This document shows, one piece after another, positions 23,463-35,538 of a stretch of DNA of 64,000 nucleotides. The notes under the pieces are model-generated. The model did not search any database and was not told where the DNA came from. It was given only the letters and a program-made list of their open reading frames with translations. Each line of letters opens with the position of its first letter. Position 1 is the first letter of the stretch. The stretch lies in NCBI GenBank assembly GCA_016987375.1, contig PJRA01000493.1, positions 545,139 through 609,138 on the forward strand. Reading direction: 5' to 3'. Made by a program: the position numbers and the translations under genes. This DNA is from Brachionus koreanus. Lineage: Eukaryota > Rotifera > Eurotatoria > Ploima > Brachionidae.

Positions 23463-26042
23463 ATGATACTAAAAGTCTGGCTGATTCTCAAGTGCTTTTC
23501 TAACAAATAATTTTTAAAAAATAGCCTTGAACGAAAAGTGAAAGTTAAAGCCAAGGAATTTTTTTTTGATTTTAATTAATTTTCAAGACAAAACTGAACA
23601 AATAAGAAAACGAATAAGAAATTTTCAATATGAACTAATATTCATAAATAAAGATGTCTTGATAAAAATCAACAATGCTTGAAATTTGAGTTATAAATAT
23701 TAAAATTTACAGCTGCAAGTAAAAAATATTTTTAAAATAATTGTATAGAAAAATAAATTGAAAAATTTCCAAGGTGTATTTTTCTTCAAGCACTTTTTTT
23801 ATCGTCTTTAACCGTCTAAATATATTAAAAATTAAAATTCAATGTTGTACCTACAATGAAATAGGAAAAATTTTATATATTTATTTTTACAAAAAAATAA
23901 GAAAAATAGCTATCTAAGAGTACTTTTTTCTTAAGCTTTCTTGTTGCTCAGAAATACTCAAACAAAACCAAAAGTTCACCAGCAAGCCATTTGAATAATA
24001 AACAATTTTTAGCTAGCTAAAGCTTTTTTTTTGTTTTTAACTAAATTTTTAAAAACTCTTAAGAACAATACTCTTCTAAAAAGTACTTGATATTTTTTCG
24101 TAATTAATTTCTTATTGATCTAATTTTAGCTAGACTCTAATTTTCTATTTTCTAAACTATTAAACAAAGTTAAATCGAATGGATTACCTACAAATTAAGC
24201 CAAAATGCGATTTTGTACAACAGTTTGTTTTTGAAAATATTTTTAAGGTTAAAAATTCATAGAATTACGATAGTTGTCGAACAAAAACAATTAAACTTAG
24301 TCCAAGAATGTACATTGATACAAGCTAAAATGCGCGTATGCTTTAATTTAATTGCTTTATTTACCGAAACAAGAATAATTAATTTAAATAAATCCCTTCG
24401 GTGCACATAAAGCTATGATTATTCTAAATCATATCTTACATAATCCGAGTTAATACTAATCTATATTTCCATTCAATAGTCATTTTTAATGATGATGATT
24501 TTAACTATTTTTTAAAATGTTTCAGTGAGAAAAAAAATTATTTCTTTAATTTATTTTCTTTTTTAAAATCTCACAAAAATCAGTCATGTTTTTGAGGCCA
24601 AATTTTATGCTCATTTAATTTAGAATTTATTAATCAAAAAATCGATAAATAAAATTTTATGATTACGCAATTTTTGAAAATGATATTTATTCAATTGAAT
24701 GCAATTTAGGAAATTATTTTAAAATTGTAAAAATTTTTAACAAAGACTTTTTTAAAAATTCAAAAAAAAATTAGAATTTTTTAATAATTTATGATTATAA
24801 AAAACTAGGATCTAGTCTATTAGGCTGTATTTTATTTTAGTCTCAATTGAATTTTATCAGATCATGTTCAGATTGCTACTAAGTTCAACTCAATAGGCCG
24901 ACTTCCTGCTAAAAATAAAATTTTTGTTTTTTGTTTTGTTCTAAATGTTAATTAATTAAATTTTTTTTTTTAATTTTCAATTGTTTAGATTTGAACATAT
25001 GTTGTCGTAAAATTCTAAAGTATTAATTATATTTGAGTACAATTTTATCTTTAAAATTTATTCTTTCAAATCTCAACTATATATAAATGCATTTATATCT
25101 TAAGATTTTTCAAAGTGTAACATAATTTTATTTTATTAATTTATGCATAATACGAAATAAATAGCGACAATTAACTGGTTATGTTGGCGCTCTCCATAAT
25201 CTTTCATACACACATTGCAACAATGGTGTTTTTCACTCTCGCTCTCTCTCACTTGCTCTGAGTTTCTTTTCTGCTAAAAAAAATATATTGCAAAATATTC
25301 TGATTAAGCACTAGTTAAAAAACATATCCTGAACCATGTATGGAGAAAAAAAAAACAAAAAATTATTTAAAAATTATTATTTATTTTACACGATGCTTTC
25401 AAATCATAAAAGAAAAAAAAACTGCTTCTTTGAAATAAGATGCTATATGCTAAATCTAGTCGTGCTTGTTTGTAATCTCTTTTGTCTTAAGTCGATAGCT
25501 AGCTTGGACCATTGATGAATCATAATTTATAAGCAGTTTATCGATTGCTAGCTAGTCTATTTAGTCCAGGTCAGTCGGATGTTTACCCAGTGTCCAACAT
25601 TGAACACTAAGACAAACAAAACGAGCTGATCTAAATCGACGATGAATACTGTGTATAGATTTTATAAAATTTAGTTTAATTTTCTTTTATGCGCTTGCTC
25701 TCAACTGTGTATGAATAAAATTTCTTAGCTGATTGTTTTTTTCCATTGCTTTATTTAGGGAGAAAAAATTAGAATTCTTAACTTTTAAGCTTAAATAAAT
25801 TCAACTAAGCAGAGAAATTATAATATTTTGGTCGACATTGTTCGGTGATTCGAGCGAAATAAAGGCAAAATTAACGCTTGTCGCTCCCATTTAGATATTT
25901 TAAAGAGATCAAGAGTAGTCGCGCGCGCCCCATTGTTTTGCTTTGGATATATATTTTAGATATATATTAGAATTTAGCCACAACACTGCCGTTACGGACG
26001 CACACATTCGCATACACACACACTAGGCCATACAAGGACACA
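23463..26042. other. Intergenic region upstream of the Plk gene
   Basis: No coding gene is recognised. AT content falls from about 25180 onward, approaching the kinase gene. A pyrimidine-rich tract (ctctcgctctctctcac) lies near 25233-25250. Near 25489-25560 two related copies of gctagcta-type sequence lie in opposite orientation. Together with the 180 bp before the start codon, which contains repeated acacac units, this is the likely promoter and 5' leader zone of the kinase gene. Confidence 0.45.
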
Positions 26043-29000
26043 ATGTCGTCATCACAGAGCGGACGCAAAGAGGACATACCCATCCCGGACATCGTAATCG
26101 ACCCGTCGACGGGAAACAGGTACATGAAGGGAAAATTTCTCGGCAAGGGCGGCTTTGCCCGATGCTACGAGCTCACCGAAATGAACACCAAGGAGATTTA
26201 TGCGGGCAAAATAGTTAGCAAGCAATTGTTGACCAAGCAGCATCAAAAGGAGAAAATGACCCAGGAAATAGCCATTCATAGGGCTGTGCATCATCAGCAT
26301 ATAGTCGAATTTTATTCGTTTTTCGAAGACGAGCACAATGTGTATATAATATTGGAGTTGTGTCGTAGACGAAGTCTTATGGAAATGCACAAGAGACGCA
26401 AAGCTATCACAGAGCCAGAGACACGATATTTTATGAGACAAATAGTTCAAGCGTGTCAGTATTTGCACGATAACAAAATAATTCACAGAGATTTGAAATT
26501 GGGCAATTTGTTTCTAAACGATGACATGGAGTTGAAAATTGGCGATTTTGGTCTAGCGACTAAAGTTGACTTTGAAGGAGAGAGAAAAAAAACCTTGTGC
26601 GGCACTCCAAACTATATTGCTCCTGAGGTATTGAACAAAAAAGGCCACTCGTACGAAGTAGACGTTTGGTCATTGGGATGCATATTGTACACTTTGCTTA
26701 TCGGCAAGCCTCCTTTCGAGACCAGTTGTTTGAAGGACACGTATGCCAAAATTAAAAAAAATGAGTACAACATTCCGCCCAACAAGGTCAGTTCAACGGC
26801 CAAAAATTTAATCAACAATCTCTTGCAGGCAGATCCAAATCTAAGACCTACTATGAGTCAAATTTTACAAGACGAGTTTTTCTACAGTGGTAAACTAATT
26901 TTTTTTCTCTAAAAAAATTCAAATATTTAAAAAAAAAAAAAGAAAAAAATATTTGAAAATATTTTGCATTTTTTTTTATTATTTGAAAAAAAAAATTTTT
27001 TTTTTTTTTTAATTTTTGAAATTATTTAGGCTACTTGCCTCCAAGATTGCCCACAACTTGTTTGTCGATGCCGCCACGTTTCGACCGTGACAACAGCATG
27101 CATCCAATGTCAATGAACATGATGTCATGCTCAAATAATCTTATGTCCAACAATGGCAACAATCAAATGATTATGGGAAATAATATGGCATCGAACGGCG
27201 GCATCGGTTCAGTTTCCTCTGCCCTGCGTAAGCCTCTATTGGAAATAAATGGTTAGACAACGAAAAAAAATGTTAAACTAATTCTAAAATTTTTTTATAA
27301 AGACGGTAAGTCGGCTCAAACTAACGGAATCGAATCGGTAGGTGTTTTGTCTGGTTTGATTGGCGGACGAATGGACTCCAGGGCCCAGAGTGCTGCGTCC
27401 GGAGTCCAGGGCCAAGCCCAAGGACAACAGGCTTCTGCCGCCGGACAGCGAAACCGAATGGTCGAGGTCGACAATGGCCAGGAAAGACATGACGAACCGC
27501 CCGAGGACTACTACATTGCTGATCTTTATCAGCAGCTTTCGTCGGTCATAGTCGCCAAGCCGACCGAAATAGAGCCGTTGAGAATTGGTATCAAATTTTG
27601 ATTTCACATTGCTTGAATTTTTGGCTAGTTTATTCATTTTTTTAGATGATGCTGAAGATCCAGCCTGTGTGCCTATGCTTTGGGTAAGCAAATGGGTTGA
27701 CTATTCGGACAAATATGGTCTTGGCTATCAGCTTTGTGATGAAAGTGTCGGTGTTCTATTCAACGATTCTACTAGGCTCATACTTTGCTCAAGTGGAGAG
27801 TCAGTTTTCTTAAATTTTACTTTTCTCTTCTTTGTTTTATTTGTTTTTCTCAATTTTTTTATTTCTTTTAGGAATTTACAATATATTGAAAGAGATGGAA
27901 GCGAATATTTGTATACTCTTCAGTCATATCCAGATTGGTTACAGAAAAAAATTACTCTATTAAAATACTTCCGTGATTATATGAGCCAACACTTATTAAA
28001 AGTAATTTTTTGATCTAAAATTTTATAATTTAATATTTTAGGCTAAATAGATTTAAAATTTGTTGTTTTTTTTTAAATTAATAATTTTATAGTTTTTGAA
28101 TTTAAAAAAAAACACAAGCTTAACCGAGCCTTTTTATGCTTAGCTTTATTTAAAATTTTCTCTCACATTAAGCATTAATCTATTTACAACTTGCATTGGC
28201 ATATTGAAGTTTATGATCATGCACAAATATCTTAGAAGTTTTTTAAATGAAAAATTAAATGCAGAAAAATGTTTTCATGTTTAGCATAACATGTTAAACG
28301 ATCTTCATCTTTTGTGCATAATTCTGCGTTCAGAAATCTTTTGCAGAAACTTGCAGACATAAAAAATCAAGTTAAGCATTGAATGTTTACTTTTAAAACA
28401 TGCTTCTGCAATAAATTTTTTACTGAAAAATATTTTAAAATCTTTTTTCAATAATAACTCTTGAGCATGATCATTTTAATTTGATCGTAAATTTCAATTT
28501 GCCCTTGAATTGCTATTTTTGAATTTAGCATTCACTTTTTTAAAGAACTAAATGATATTAGTTAAATTAATTTTTTTTACATTTCATTTTTTTGATATTA
28601 CTTGATTAATTGGTTTTTAAAGCAAATTTTTTAAAAAGAATTTATATTTTTAAGCTATTTTCTAGTTAATAAATTAACACTAGAAAGCCCGGCTGATTTC
28701 TAATTAAAATTTCAAATAAAGTTATTAAGATAAATTAAACAGTTTCTTTGAAAATTTATTCATTTTCTAAAAAATTATAATCATTATTCTTTGCTATCAA
28801 AAGCCATTATTTTAAAATTTTATTTATATGTGGTAAAATTCAAGTTTTAATTTTTCAAAAAGGGGTCTAAAAAAGGGTATTAATAAGCTGTTTAAAATGT
28901 CTAAACTCGTCAAGTATGAATTCAATTTTTCACAAATAAATTTATTTTTAAAAATAAAAATTTTCCTTTTTCTATTTTATTTATTAAAGATGGATTATTA

Positions 29001-30188
29001 TGTATTCTTGAGGTAAATGAAACTGATTCTTTAATTCATACATGGGTCGGTTTGTCTATTCAATCTTCTGGATGATTTATAACTTAGATTGTAAAATTTT
29101 TACATCAATCTTGGTAAAGGAGTTATCAATGATGCTGCATGACTATAGAAATATATTTAAGTTTGGTATAAACACTTTGTATTTGATGTTATTCTGATAT
29201 CTTTACTAAATTTTTTCAAATAGGTCTAGTATTTTCTATTAAAGCCACTAAACTCGTAGTTACTAGCTCAAAAATTCTCCCAAAATGTCTCTTAATCAAA
29301 AAATTTGGAACCTTAAGTAAACAAAAATTTCTTAGAAACAATAAATTTTTTATAGACATAAGCATGGTCTATTAGGATATAATTGATATGAAGCAAAGCC
29401 AGTCGAGGTTCTTAGGAGGGCGCTTTTAGCAAAGAAATACCATATGTGTTTTTGAAGTGTTTTTAAAATTTATTGATTCTATGGCCAATTTTTAACACTC
29501 AAAGCCCGCAGGATTTGTTTCGACCCTTTGAGCCACCTTTTCTTTTTGCTTTTTATTCTACCAAAATAAGCAAATTTTGCAACAAACATTACTCAATTTT
29601 AATATTTTCTAATTATAGATTTCTGATTGAAAAAAAAATTTCAAAAATGATTCAATTTATTTAACAAAAAAAAAATAAAGAGCATAAAGCACCGAAAATA
29701 ATTTGAGTCTAAAATTAAATAATTTTATTAGATTAAAATTGAATTAAATTATAAAAGACAAAAATAATTAGAAAATTTAAATTAATTTATTCGTTTAGGC
29801 TGGTGCAAGTATCGCGCCTCGTCCAGGTGATGAGATGTCTCGCTTACCATTCTTGAGAACATGGTTAAGAACCCGAAACGCAATTATCTTGCATTTGTCC
29901 AATGGAACCATTCAAGTAATGAGACAAAATTTTTATATTTAGATCAAAATATATTTAAAATTTTTTAAGATAAATTTTTTCCATGATCATACAAAAATTA
30001 TTGTTTGTCCAATTATGGGTGCCGTTACTTACATTGACGAAAAACGAGACTATCGCACATTCAAGTTTTCACTAATCGAAAAGTTTGGTTGTACCAAAGA
30101 AGTGTTTACTCGTCTAAAATACGCAAAAACAATCGTCGAACGTATAATGCAATCGAAAATTTCGGGTCGTCACAAATCTACCTCATAG
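26043..30188 (+). CDS. PLK1: Polo-like kinase 1
   Basis: Seven exons (26043-26889, 27030-27251, 27303-27587, 27646-27799, 27872-28001, 29799-29915, 29970-30188) join in phase to 657 residues. This mitotic Ser/Thr kinase drives centrosome maturation, spindle assembly and cytokinesis. The kinase domain has [10 protein letters not shown] (P-loop), AGKIV (catalytic Lys), the Plk-diagnostic [32 protein letters not shown] and the activation-loop [16 protein letters not shown] with the activating Thr. [19 protein letters not shown] links to a Met/Asn-rich and Gln-rich spacer. The polo-box domain starts at the [18 protein letters not shown] block, keeping the phosphopeptide-clamp Trp, and ends with [20 protein letters not shown], keeping the His and Lys pincer. 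The PLK1 rather than PLK2/3 type is supported by the linker and polo-box sequence. Intron 5 is 1.8 kb and contains MITEs. Confidence 0.96.
28674..28883 (+). mobile_element. piggyBac-like MITE, degraded copy (Plk intron 5)
   Basis: The left end TTAACACTAGAAAGCCCGGC is intact. The right end at about 28880-28883 is TTAA preceded by gggtctaaaaaagggta, a decayed version of the other terminus. The length, about 210 bp, matches the sister copies. Confidence 0.65.
29492..29717 (+). mobile_element. piggyBac-like MITE, degraded copy (Plk intron 5)
   Basis: Left end TTAACACTCAAAGCCCGCAG, interior similar to the copy at 46338-46553 (for example atgattcaatttattta followed by aaataaag). The right terminus is barely recognisable. 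It lies about 80 bp upstream of Plk exon 6. The 63-codon open frame over it is not considered a gene. Confidence 0.6.
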
Positions 30189-31341
30189 ATCGACAAAATT
30201 GCCAAAAAGAAGAAAAAAATAAATAAAAAAAAAAATTCTTATAAATTTGTACTCTTTAGCTTTAAATATTTCTTTTTCATTTTCTTTTTTTTTTATATAT
30301 GCATATTCTTAAAAGTAAAAAACTGAGTTTCTTCGTCGGGTGACACCCATCGTGTATTTTTATATTTTTGTGATCAAGCAAATTGGTTTATAAATTTCAT
30401 TTTTTTTTTTGAGTTTTTTAAACTTTAAAAATTGTATCTATTTTGCATTTCGGAAAAAATTCTAATAATTAGACAACCTATACAAATCACTTGTAAGTGT
30501 TTATTAGCCTAATACTATGTTTTTAACACGTTATACAGGTGATAGAAAAAATTTCTATATTTAATTTTTTTTTCTAGAAAAAAATTACAATTTTTTAACA
30601 TTATTTAGTGATTTTGCAAAACTGTACGAATCCAATTGGCAAGCCATATACCATCATTGGAAGACGAAGCACTAATTGACTTGTTCTGTAACAATTGTTA
30701 TTAATTCTCAGTCAATTTGCTCACTGCAGCTCTTTATAATTATTGAATAATTTAACTTTTCTATTTTTATATCGAATTTAAATATTAAAATTTATTGCAA
30801 AAATAGTTAAAAAAAAACAATCTGATTTCTTTAATAAAAATGTTTAAAAAAATCGTTGCCAGCTTACCAACGTTTATTTAAATTTTTTCTTTTTATTTAA
30901 AATCATTTAATTTGATATTTGTATGCATTAAAATGAATTTAAAAACTAAACATAAATTTTTCTCCCAAAAAAAAAAGGTTTATTTTTTAAAAACAAGTTT
31001 TACCTGCACATAACTCGGTCTTGAATATAATTTTATTTTATTTTTCCCTTTAGATTAAACACAAACTATCATAGGATAAATAAGATCAATTCTTCAAAAT
31101 ATTCAATATTTAAATAGTAAATTTATTTCATTCTTTAATTTGAATAAGTTGTAAATTAAAAAAAAAATCAGAAATAAAAGAAAATATTTAATTTAAAATT
31201 AAATATTAAAGAAAAACAAAAATAAATTGAAATTAAATTCAATTTTTGTTCGATGGCTAACAATAACAAGAAAATAAAAGAGAAGTTAAATTTGAATAAA
31301 GGTTTTAAAAAAAATGAGAATTCAAAAACTAAAATTTTAAC
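30189..31341. other. Intergenic region between the Plk gene and the Sds3 copy
   Basis: 3' flanks of two convergent genes. A small patch at about 30605-30745 is clearly less AT-rich. On the minus strand it reads NKSISASSSNDGIWLANWIR and a few further residues to a stop at about 30609, preceded by a good acceptor (attgttacag). It could be a terminal exon of an unknown minus-strand transcript, but competing open frames exist in the same patch, so it is not called as a gene. Confidence 0.3.
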
Positions 31342-32163
31342 TTAATATAAAATATCCAAGCTACTTGAGTCTATAAGAAAATCAAAATTTAGATTGCAAG
31401 GAGGATTTGTGCGTCTTCGTAGTTTTCTTGTGAAAAACATTTTGTTGTCAAATAAATCAAAATTGATCTCAAGCATTCTTAAATCAGAGACAATTTTTTT
31501 TCTTCTTTCGTCATATTCATTGAGCAAATTTTCTTTAAGCTCCTTTCTCTTGTCATTAAATTCTTGTAAAGCTTTTTTCTTTTCTGTTTTGAATGTCTCT
31601 TCTATTTCGTGTTTTTCTCTCACGTACCATTCACTCAACAATTCAAGTTTATCATCACAATCTCTCTCTAATTTGTTTATTTCGGCCAAATAATCTCTTA
31701 CAAACAAGCTTAAACATTCGCTAATTTCGTTCTCTTTTAAATCGGACATTACTTGTCCCGAACAAACTCCCATTTCACGAATTTTTCTCAACTTTTCACC
31801 AAGATCCTTTAGTTTGTCGTCAAAGTACTTTTCTTTTTGTTTTATTTCTTCTTTTGACAAATTGTTAAAATCCGATTCAACTAAATCATGACTCTTTGAA
31901 CTATCTGCTGCTCTAGAATCTGTTTGCTCCTCGATCATTTCGGGCTCTTTTTTAACACTTGACATTTTATCTTCATCCTGTTTTCTCAATTTGTTCAAAT
32001 CGTCCAAATTTTTTGAGTACTTAAACGAATTGTTCAAATAGTTCTTGGTCTTTGTCAAAACACCATTTTCTACCGACCCATTCACAAGCCGCTTTGGCGT
32101 CTTTAAATTAACTGCATTTACCTTTAGACTCTTTGGTTTACGACCTGGTACAGTCAATGACAT
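31342..32163 (-). CDS. Sds3/SUDS3-like corepressor subunit, truncated paralogue
   Basis: A 273-residue paralogue of the gene at 35594-36703. Sds3 is a scaffold subunit of the Sin3-HDAC histone deacetylase complex. The Sds3 core is present: KEKYFDDKLKDLGEKLRKI, then a long charged coiled coil, EFNDKRKELKENLLNE, and TRKLRRRTN, the family's R-rich signature. It stops about 20 residues later with an unrelated tail (DSSSLDILY). It thus lacks the roughly 100-residue C-terminal region of its sister, which includes the conserved LxExDLxxDLKxLxK block. Residues 1 to about 192 are encoded by DNA identical to the sister gene; the remainder has diverged. It may be functional, regulatory or a decaying copy. 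Confidence 0.8.
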   Translation of the reverse strand: MSLTVPGRKPKSLKVNAVNLKTPKRLVNGSVENGVLTKTKNYLNNSFKYSKNLDDLNKLRKQDEDKMSSVKKEPEMIEEQTDSRAADSSKSHDLVESDFNNLSKEEIKQKEKYFDDKLKDLGEKLRKIREMGVCSGQVMSDLKENEISECLSLFVRDYLAEINKLERDCDDKLELLSEWYVREKHEIEETFKTEKKKALQEFNDKRKELKENLLNEYDERRKKIVSDLRMLEINFDLFDNKMFFTRKLRRRTNPPCNLNFDFLIDSSSLDILY

Positions 32164-32218
32164 CTAAATAATTATTTAACTTTTATTTAGTTTTTATAAA
32201 GAAACAAAGAAAATTTTA
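31589..32218. repeat. Left arm of a 630-bp perfect inverted repeat
   Basis: The reverse complement equals 35539-36168 at every position compared. It covers 55 bp of 5' leader and the first 575 bp of the coding sequence. At both ends identity stops within one or two bases. The downstream coding remains recognisably homologous but diverged, while the upstream flank is unrelated. Confidence 0.9.
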
Positions 32219-32837
32219 AAATTTATTTTAAATTAAAATGAAATTTTTTAAATAAAAGAATCTTTTAAAGAGCTTTAGATATATTCATCTTGCTTTGCTT
32301 TTTTAAATGTCTTAAATTATAGCTTAACCTTATTTTCAAATTTTGATAAATCATGCACCGGATAATGTACCATAATGAATTTTACTTGGCGTTTTGTTTC
32401 CTAGATTAAATTTTTCAAAAAAAAAAAACAAAAAAATAACTTTTTCAAATTTTACGCAAAATGCAAGTCTTCTCTGGTGTCCAATATGATTCTATGAATA
32501 TAAGAATTAACAGACTTTTAGAAAAATTAAAAATCACCACTCCAAGATTTGAATTTGAACTGTTGAAAAATTTTAGGAAAAAAAAGGACCATTTTTTCAG
32601 AATTTTTGACTTTAATTTAATAATTCATTAAAAAATTAAATTCCTAATTTTTATTTCATATAATTTAAACAACAAAAATTTTTGTAAACCAACATTGTTT
32701 AAAAGAACATAAAGAAGTTTAAATTTAAAGCCTTTATTTTGTCAATTTATATATTTTCTTATCAATCTTATTGAAAAATAATCCTTTTAAAAAACTGATT
32801 CTTCTGATTTTAATAATCCTCATGAAGTAGCTAGACA

Positions 32838-33410
32838 TTTCTCTTTAATAATATTAGGGTGAATCAAAAAATTTAATTTTTTTTAACCTTTAATAAAATG
32901 CTCTAAGAAAATGAGCAATTGAGCAAAAAAGATGATAATCAAAAAGAAAAAGATCTACTGGATGATGATACGATCCCTTTGAACTCTTCTTTTTTTATCA
33001 TTGTTCTTCTAGCTGTATGAGATCTAGTATTGTCTTAAGCAGACAAACCTGGTTTTCAATAGATTTAAGAAGCAATTTTTTTCTTGAAGTTAAGCATATA
33101 TTCATTCTAATTGTTCAGAATAAAGTTCTGCATTTATGGCATAACCGTCTGGAGTAGCTCAAGTGGTACATTACCCCTTGGAAATTGCACCAAAAACATA
33201 TCGATGGGTTCAATCATTCAATTCTGTTATCATAATTTCGAAAATAGATCCACTTGTCATCACAAGTAATGATCCGTCTGAAAAATATTCATCTAGAGGA
33301 TTTTTAAGTGATTTCATACAAATTTCAATATATTGTTGAATACTGAATTCTGTCAATGCTGGTCTATCTGACCTTTTCTTCCTCTGGTATCACCACTTAT
33401 AAATTTTTTA
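32838..33410 (-). pseudogene. Mariner-family transposase relic, copy 1
   Basis: A dead cut-and-paste transposase. Read leftwards it gives ITCDDKWIYFRNYDNRIE (first catalytic Asp region), then in another frame DNTRSHTARRTM (second Asp), then in a third frame FLFDYHLFCSIAHFLRA (third Asp region). Stops and frameshifts separate them. At the left, ttagggtgaatcaaaaaatt resembles a mariner terminal repeat. It lies between the two inverted Sds3 genes. Confidence 0.85.
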
Positions 33411-33479
33411 AGCCAATTTAATGTTCAAATATGCATATCTTTATTAGAATTACAAAGATGCTAAAATCAAAAATATATT

Positions 33480-33690
33480 AAAGGGTGAGTCATGTTTTGC
33501 AAAATATTCAAATCAAGATTTTAATATGATCAGAAAATCGGACAAGGCTGAAATTTTACAAACTTATAAACATTTTATCTATGTATTTTTTTTTAAGTAT
33601 GGTTCTGGATTAGTGCATTGCTTGAACGCTCTAGGCCTTCAGGCGCACCTGGTACCCTTTGAAGGAACTGTTCCCTGACTTGATTTTTTA
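33480..33690 (+). mobile_element. MITE of the GTCATAATG family, copy 2
   Basis: It starts gggtgagtcatgttttgcaa and continues through tcggacaaggctgaaatttt to caggcgcacctggtaccctt. This aligns along its length with the minus strand of the element at 16504-16750. Its second terminus is not clear. Confidence 0.65.
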
Positions 33691-33726
33691 TTTTTTTTTC
33701 AAATATAATTTATGATCAATAAAGCT

Positions 33727-34365
33727 ATTAAAATCGCTACAGATCATAATTTTCTGATTATCAATACTTAAAATAATGTATAATAAACAGTTCTTTGTAC
33801 ACCTTAATCATCTAAAATATCAGTTATCTGCTTGACTGATTTAGGTTTCGGTTTAGCTATTTTAAATGAAAAAAGTTTTTATTGAAATTTATTTTAAAAA
33901 TTTAAAAAATATGTTTAAATTTAATTTTAAATTTGATAATATATGTTTAAGGAATATTAGTTTTTTTTTAAATCAAGTAATGCATTACTTGTGTTTTATA
34001 GATTTTAAGAAAGCTTGATTTTTAATCTTTAAAAAAATACCTAAGCCAAAAAAATTAATGAAGGATACATCTAGTTGTTAGGGGTTGACCATAATATACT
34101 TTTTTAAGGTCATTTTTTAGCCTTAAAACTCTTTGGTTAGTCTAATTGGCTCAAATTTTTTAAAGAATATTGATCTAAGATAAATAAATTATGGTACAAA
34201 TTTTGGTAAAAATCGAATGCTCCTATCGTTAGTTTTAAGTCAATATTCGTTTTTTCCTATTTTTTTAAACATGGCAAAAAAAGTGCATTTTTTGTGGTAT
34301 TTTGACATTATTTTAAGTATTGATAATCAGAAAATTATGATCTGTTAGCAATTTTATGAGTCAAC
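33727..34365. repeat. Inverted repeat pair around the CAGATCATAATTTTCTGATT sequence
   Basis: A 50-bp segment at about 33730-33780 recurs, reverse-complemented and nearly identical, at about 34307-34362. A third related copy lies at about 45690-45735. The 530 bp between them contains no gene. It is probably a non-autonomous transposon or two insertions in opposite orientation. Confidence 0.6.
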
Positions 34366-34619
34366 ATAAAAGTTATGATTATTGAAGCAATTTAAAGATG
34401 ATTTTAATCAATTGTTGTTTAAAGACTCAAAATATGTCATAGCAAAATTTGAAATGTTTACAAATTTTCATAATTATACTATACTTTGGAACTGGATTTT
34501 TGAATAAATTATGCTAATTTTAAAATTTTGTTTTTAAGATGAAATTATTCCAAAAATAAAATAATTTTAAATTTTATCAATTTAGCGTTGTTTTTATTGT
34601 TTTACTTAAAATCTTAAAA

Positions 34620-35414
34620 ATGGACATTGACAACCTTAAAGGTGTAAGTACATTTTAAAATAAAATAGGCAATCAATTATTTATCCAATTTTTAATAGCT
34701 AAGAGATTTTATAATGACATATAACAATATTGCCGATGAATGCTTCAATAATTGCGTTTTTAGTCTCAACAGCCGAAATTTAAGCAACGACGAGGTTAGT
34801 TCTAAATTTTATAAAATAATTTTAATTTTTTTTAAATATTTTTACGATTATTCGGAATATTTTTTTCTCTTAAAAAATAGTCATCCGACACTTAAATGAA
34901 CTGATGTATTTATATTTGATCTAGGTTCGGCAACTTATTTACTCATACCAAAAATACCAAAAATAAGCCAATAACTCTATCTAACAAAAGATGACAAGGA
35001 AAAAATATTAAAAGTATATTAAGTCAAAAGAAAAATCTTAATTTTTGGTACCATTCTTATTCATATTTACTATATTTATTTGAAATAGTAAATGGTAAGT
35101 TCAAATAATTGTTAATTTTAACAATTAACACTAGCTAAGTTTTAGAAATAAATCAAAAAAAGATTTAAATTTTTTGACAATATTAAAAAAAAAGTTAAAA
35201 CTAAAAAAATTAATTATTTTGATATTTATAATAATTGCTTTGAATTTTAGAAAAAAATTGTTGAATAATAAACTTTTTATTTCATTAGGAAGTGTGTCTG
35301 CATAATTGTACAAAAAGATTTGTATCATCTCAGACAAGATTAAGCCGAGGCTTTGCTGACTATCAAATGAACAAGCTAAATCAAGCAGCTCAAACAAATC
35401 AAACAGCCAAGTAG
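34620..35414 (+). CDS. Small Tim chaperone of the mitochondrial intermembrane space (Tim9/Tim10B type)
   Basis: Three exons (34620-34643, 34699-34794, 35289-35414) give 81 residues, the normal size of the family. Small Tims escort hydrophobic precursors across the intermembrane space to the TIM22 and SAM machineries. The twin CX3C signature is complete: CFNNC and CLHNC, separated by 15 residues, which form the two disulphides. LRDFIMTYNNIADECF and RLSRGFADYQMNKLNQ resemble Tim9, while VFSLNSRNLSNDEEVCLHNC is nearer Tim10B, so the subtype is left open. Exon 1 encodes only 8 residues. The gene lies wholly inside the spacer between the inverted Sds3 copies, close upstream of the plus-strand copy. 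Confidence 0.9.
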
Positions 35415-35538
35415 TTCAAAATCGAGAATTAATTAAATCACTTTATTCCATAAATAAAAATATTTAATAAATAAAAAAAAAAATAGCTAAAAATAGTTGC
35501 TAATAAATCAGCAATCTATGATTATCTTTTGAATAAAA

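Noticed and set aside
26052..26486. 144-codon minus-strand open frame
   Set aside because: Antisense shadow of the Plk kinase domain.
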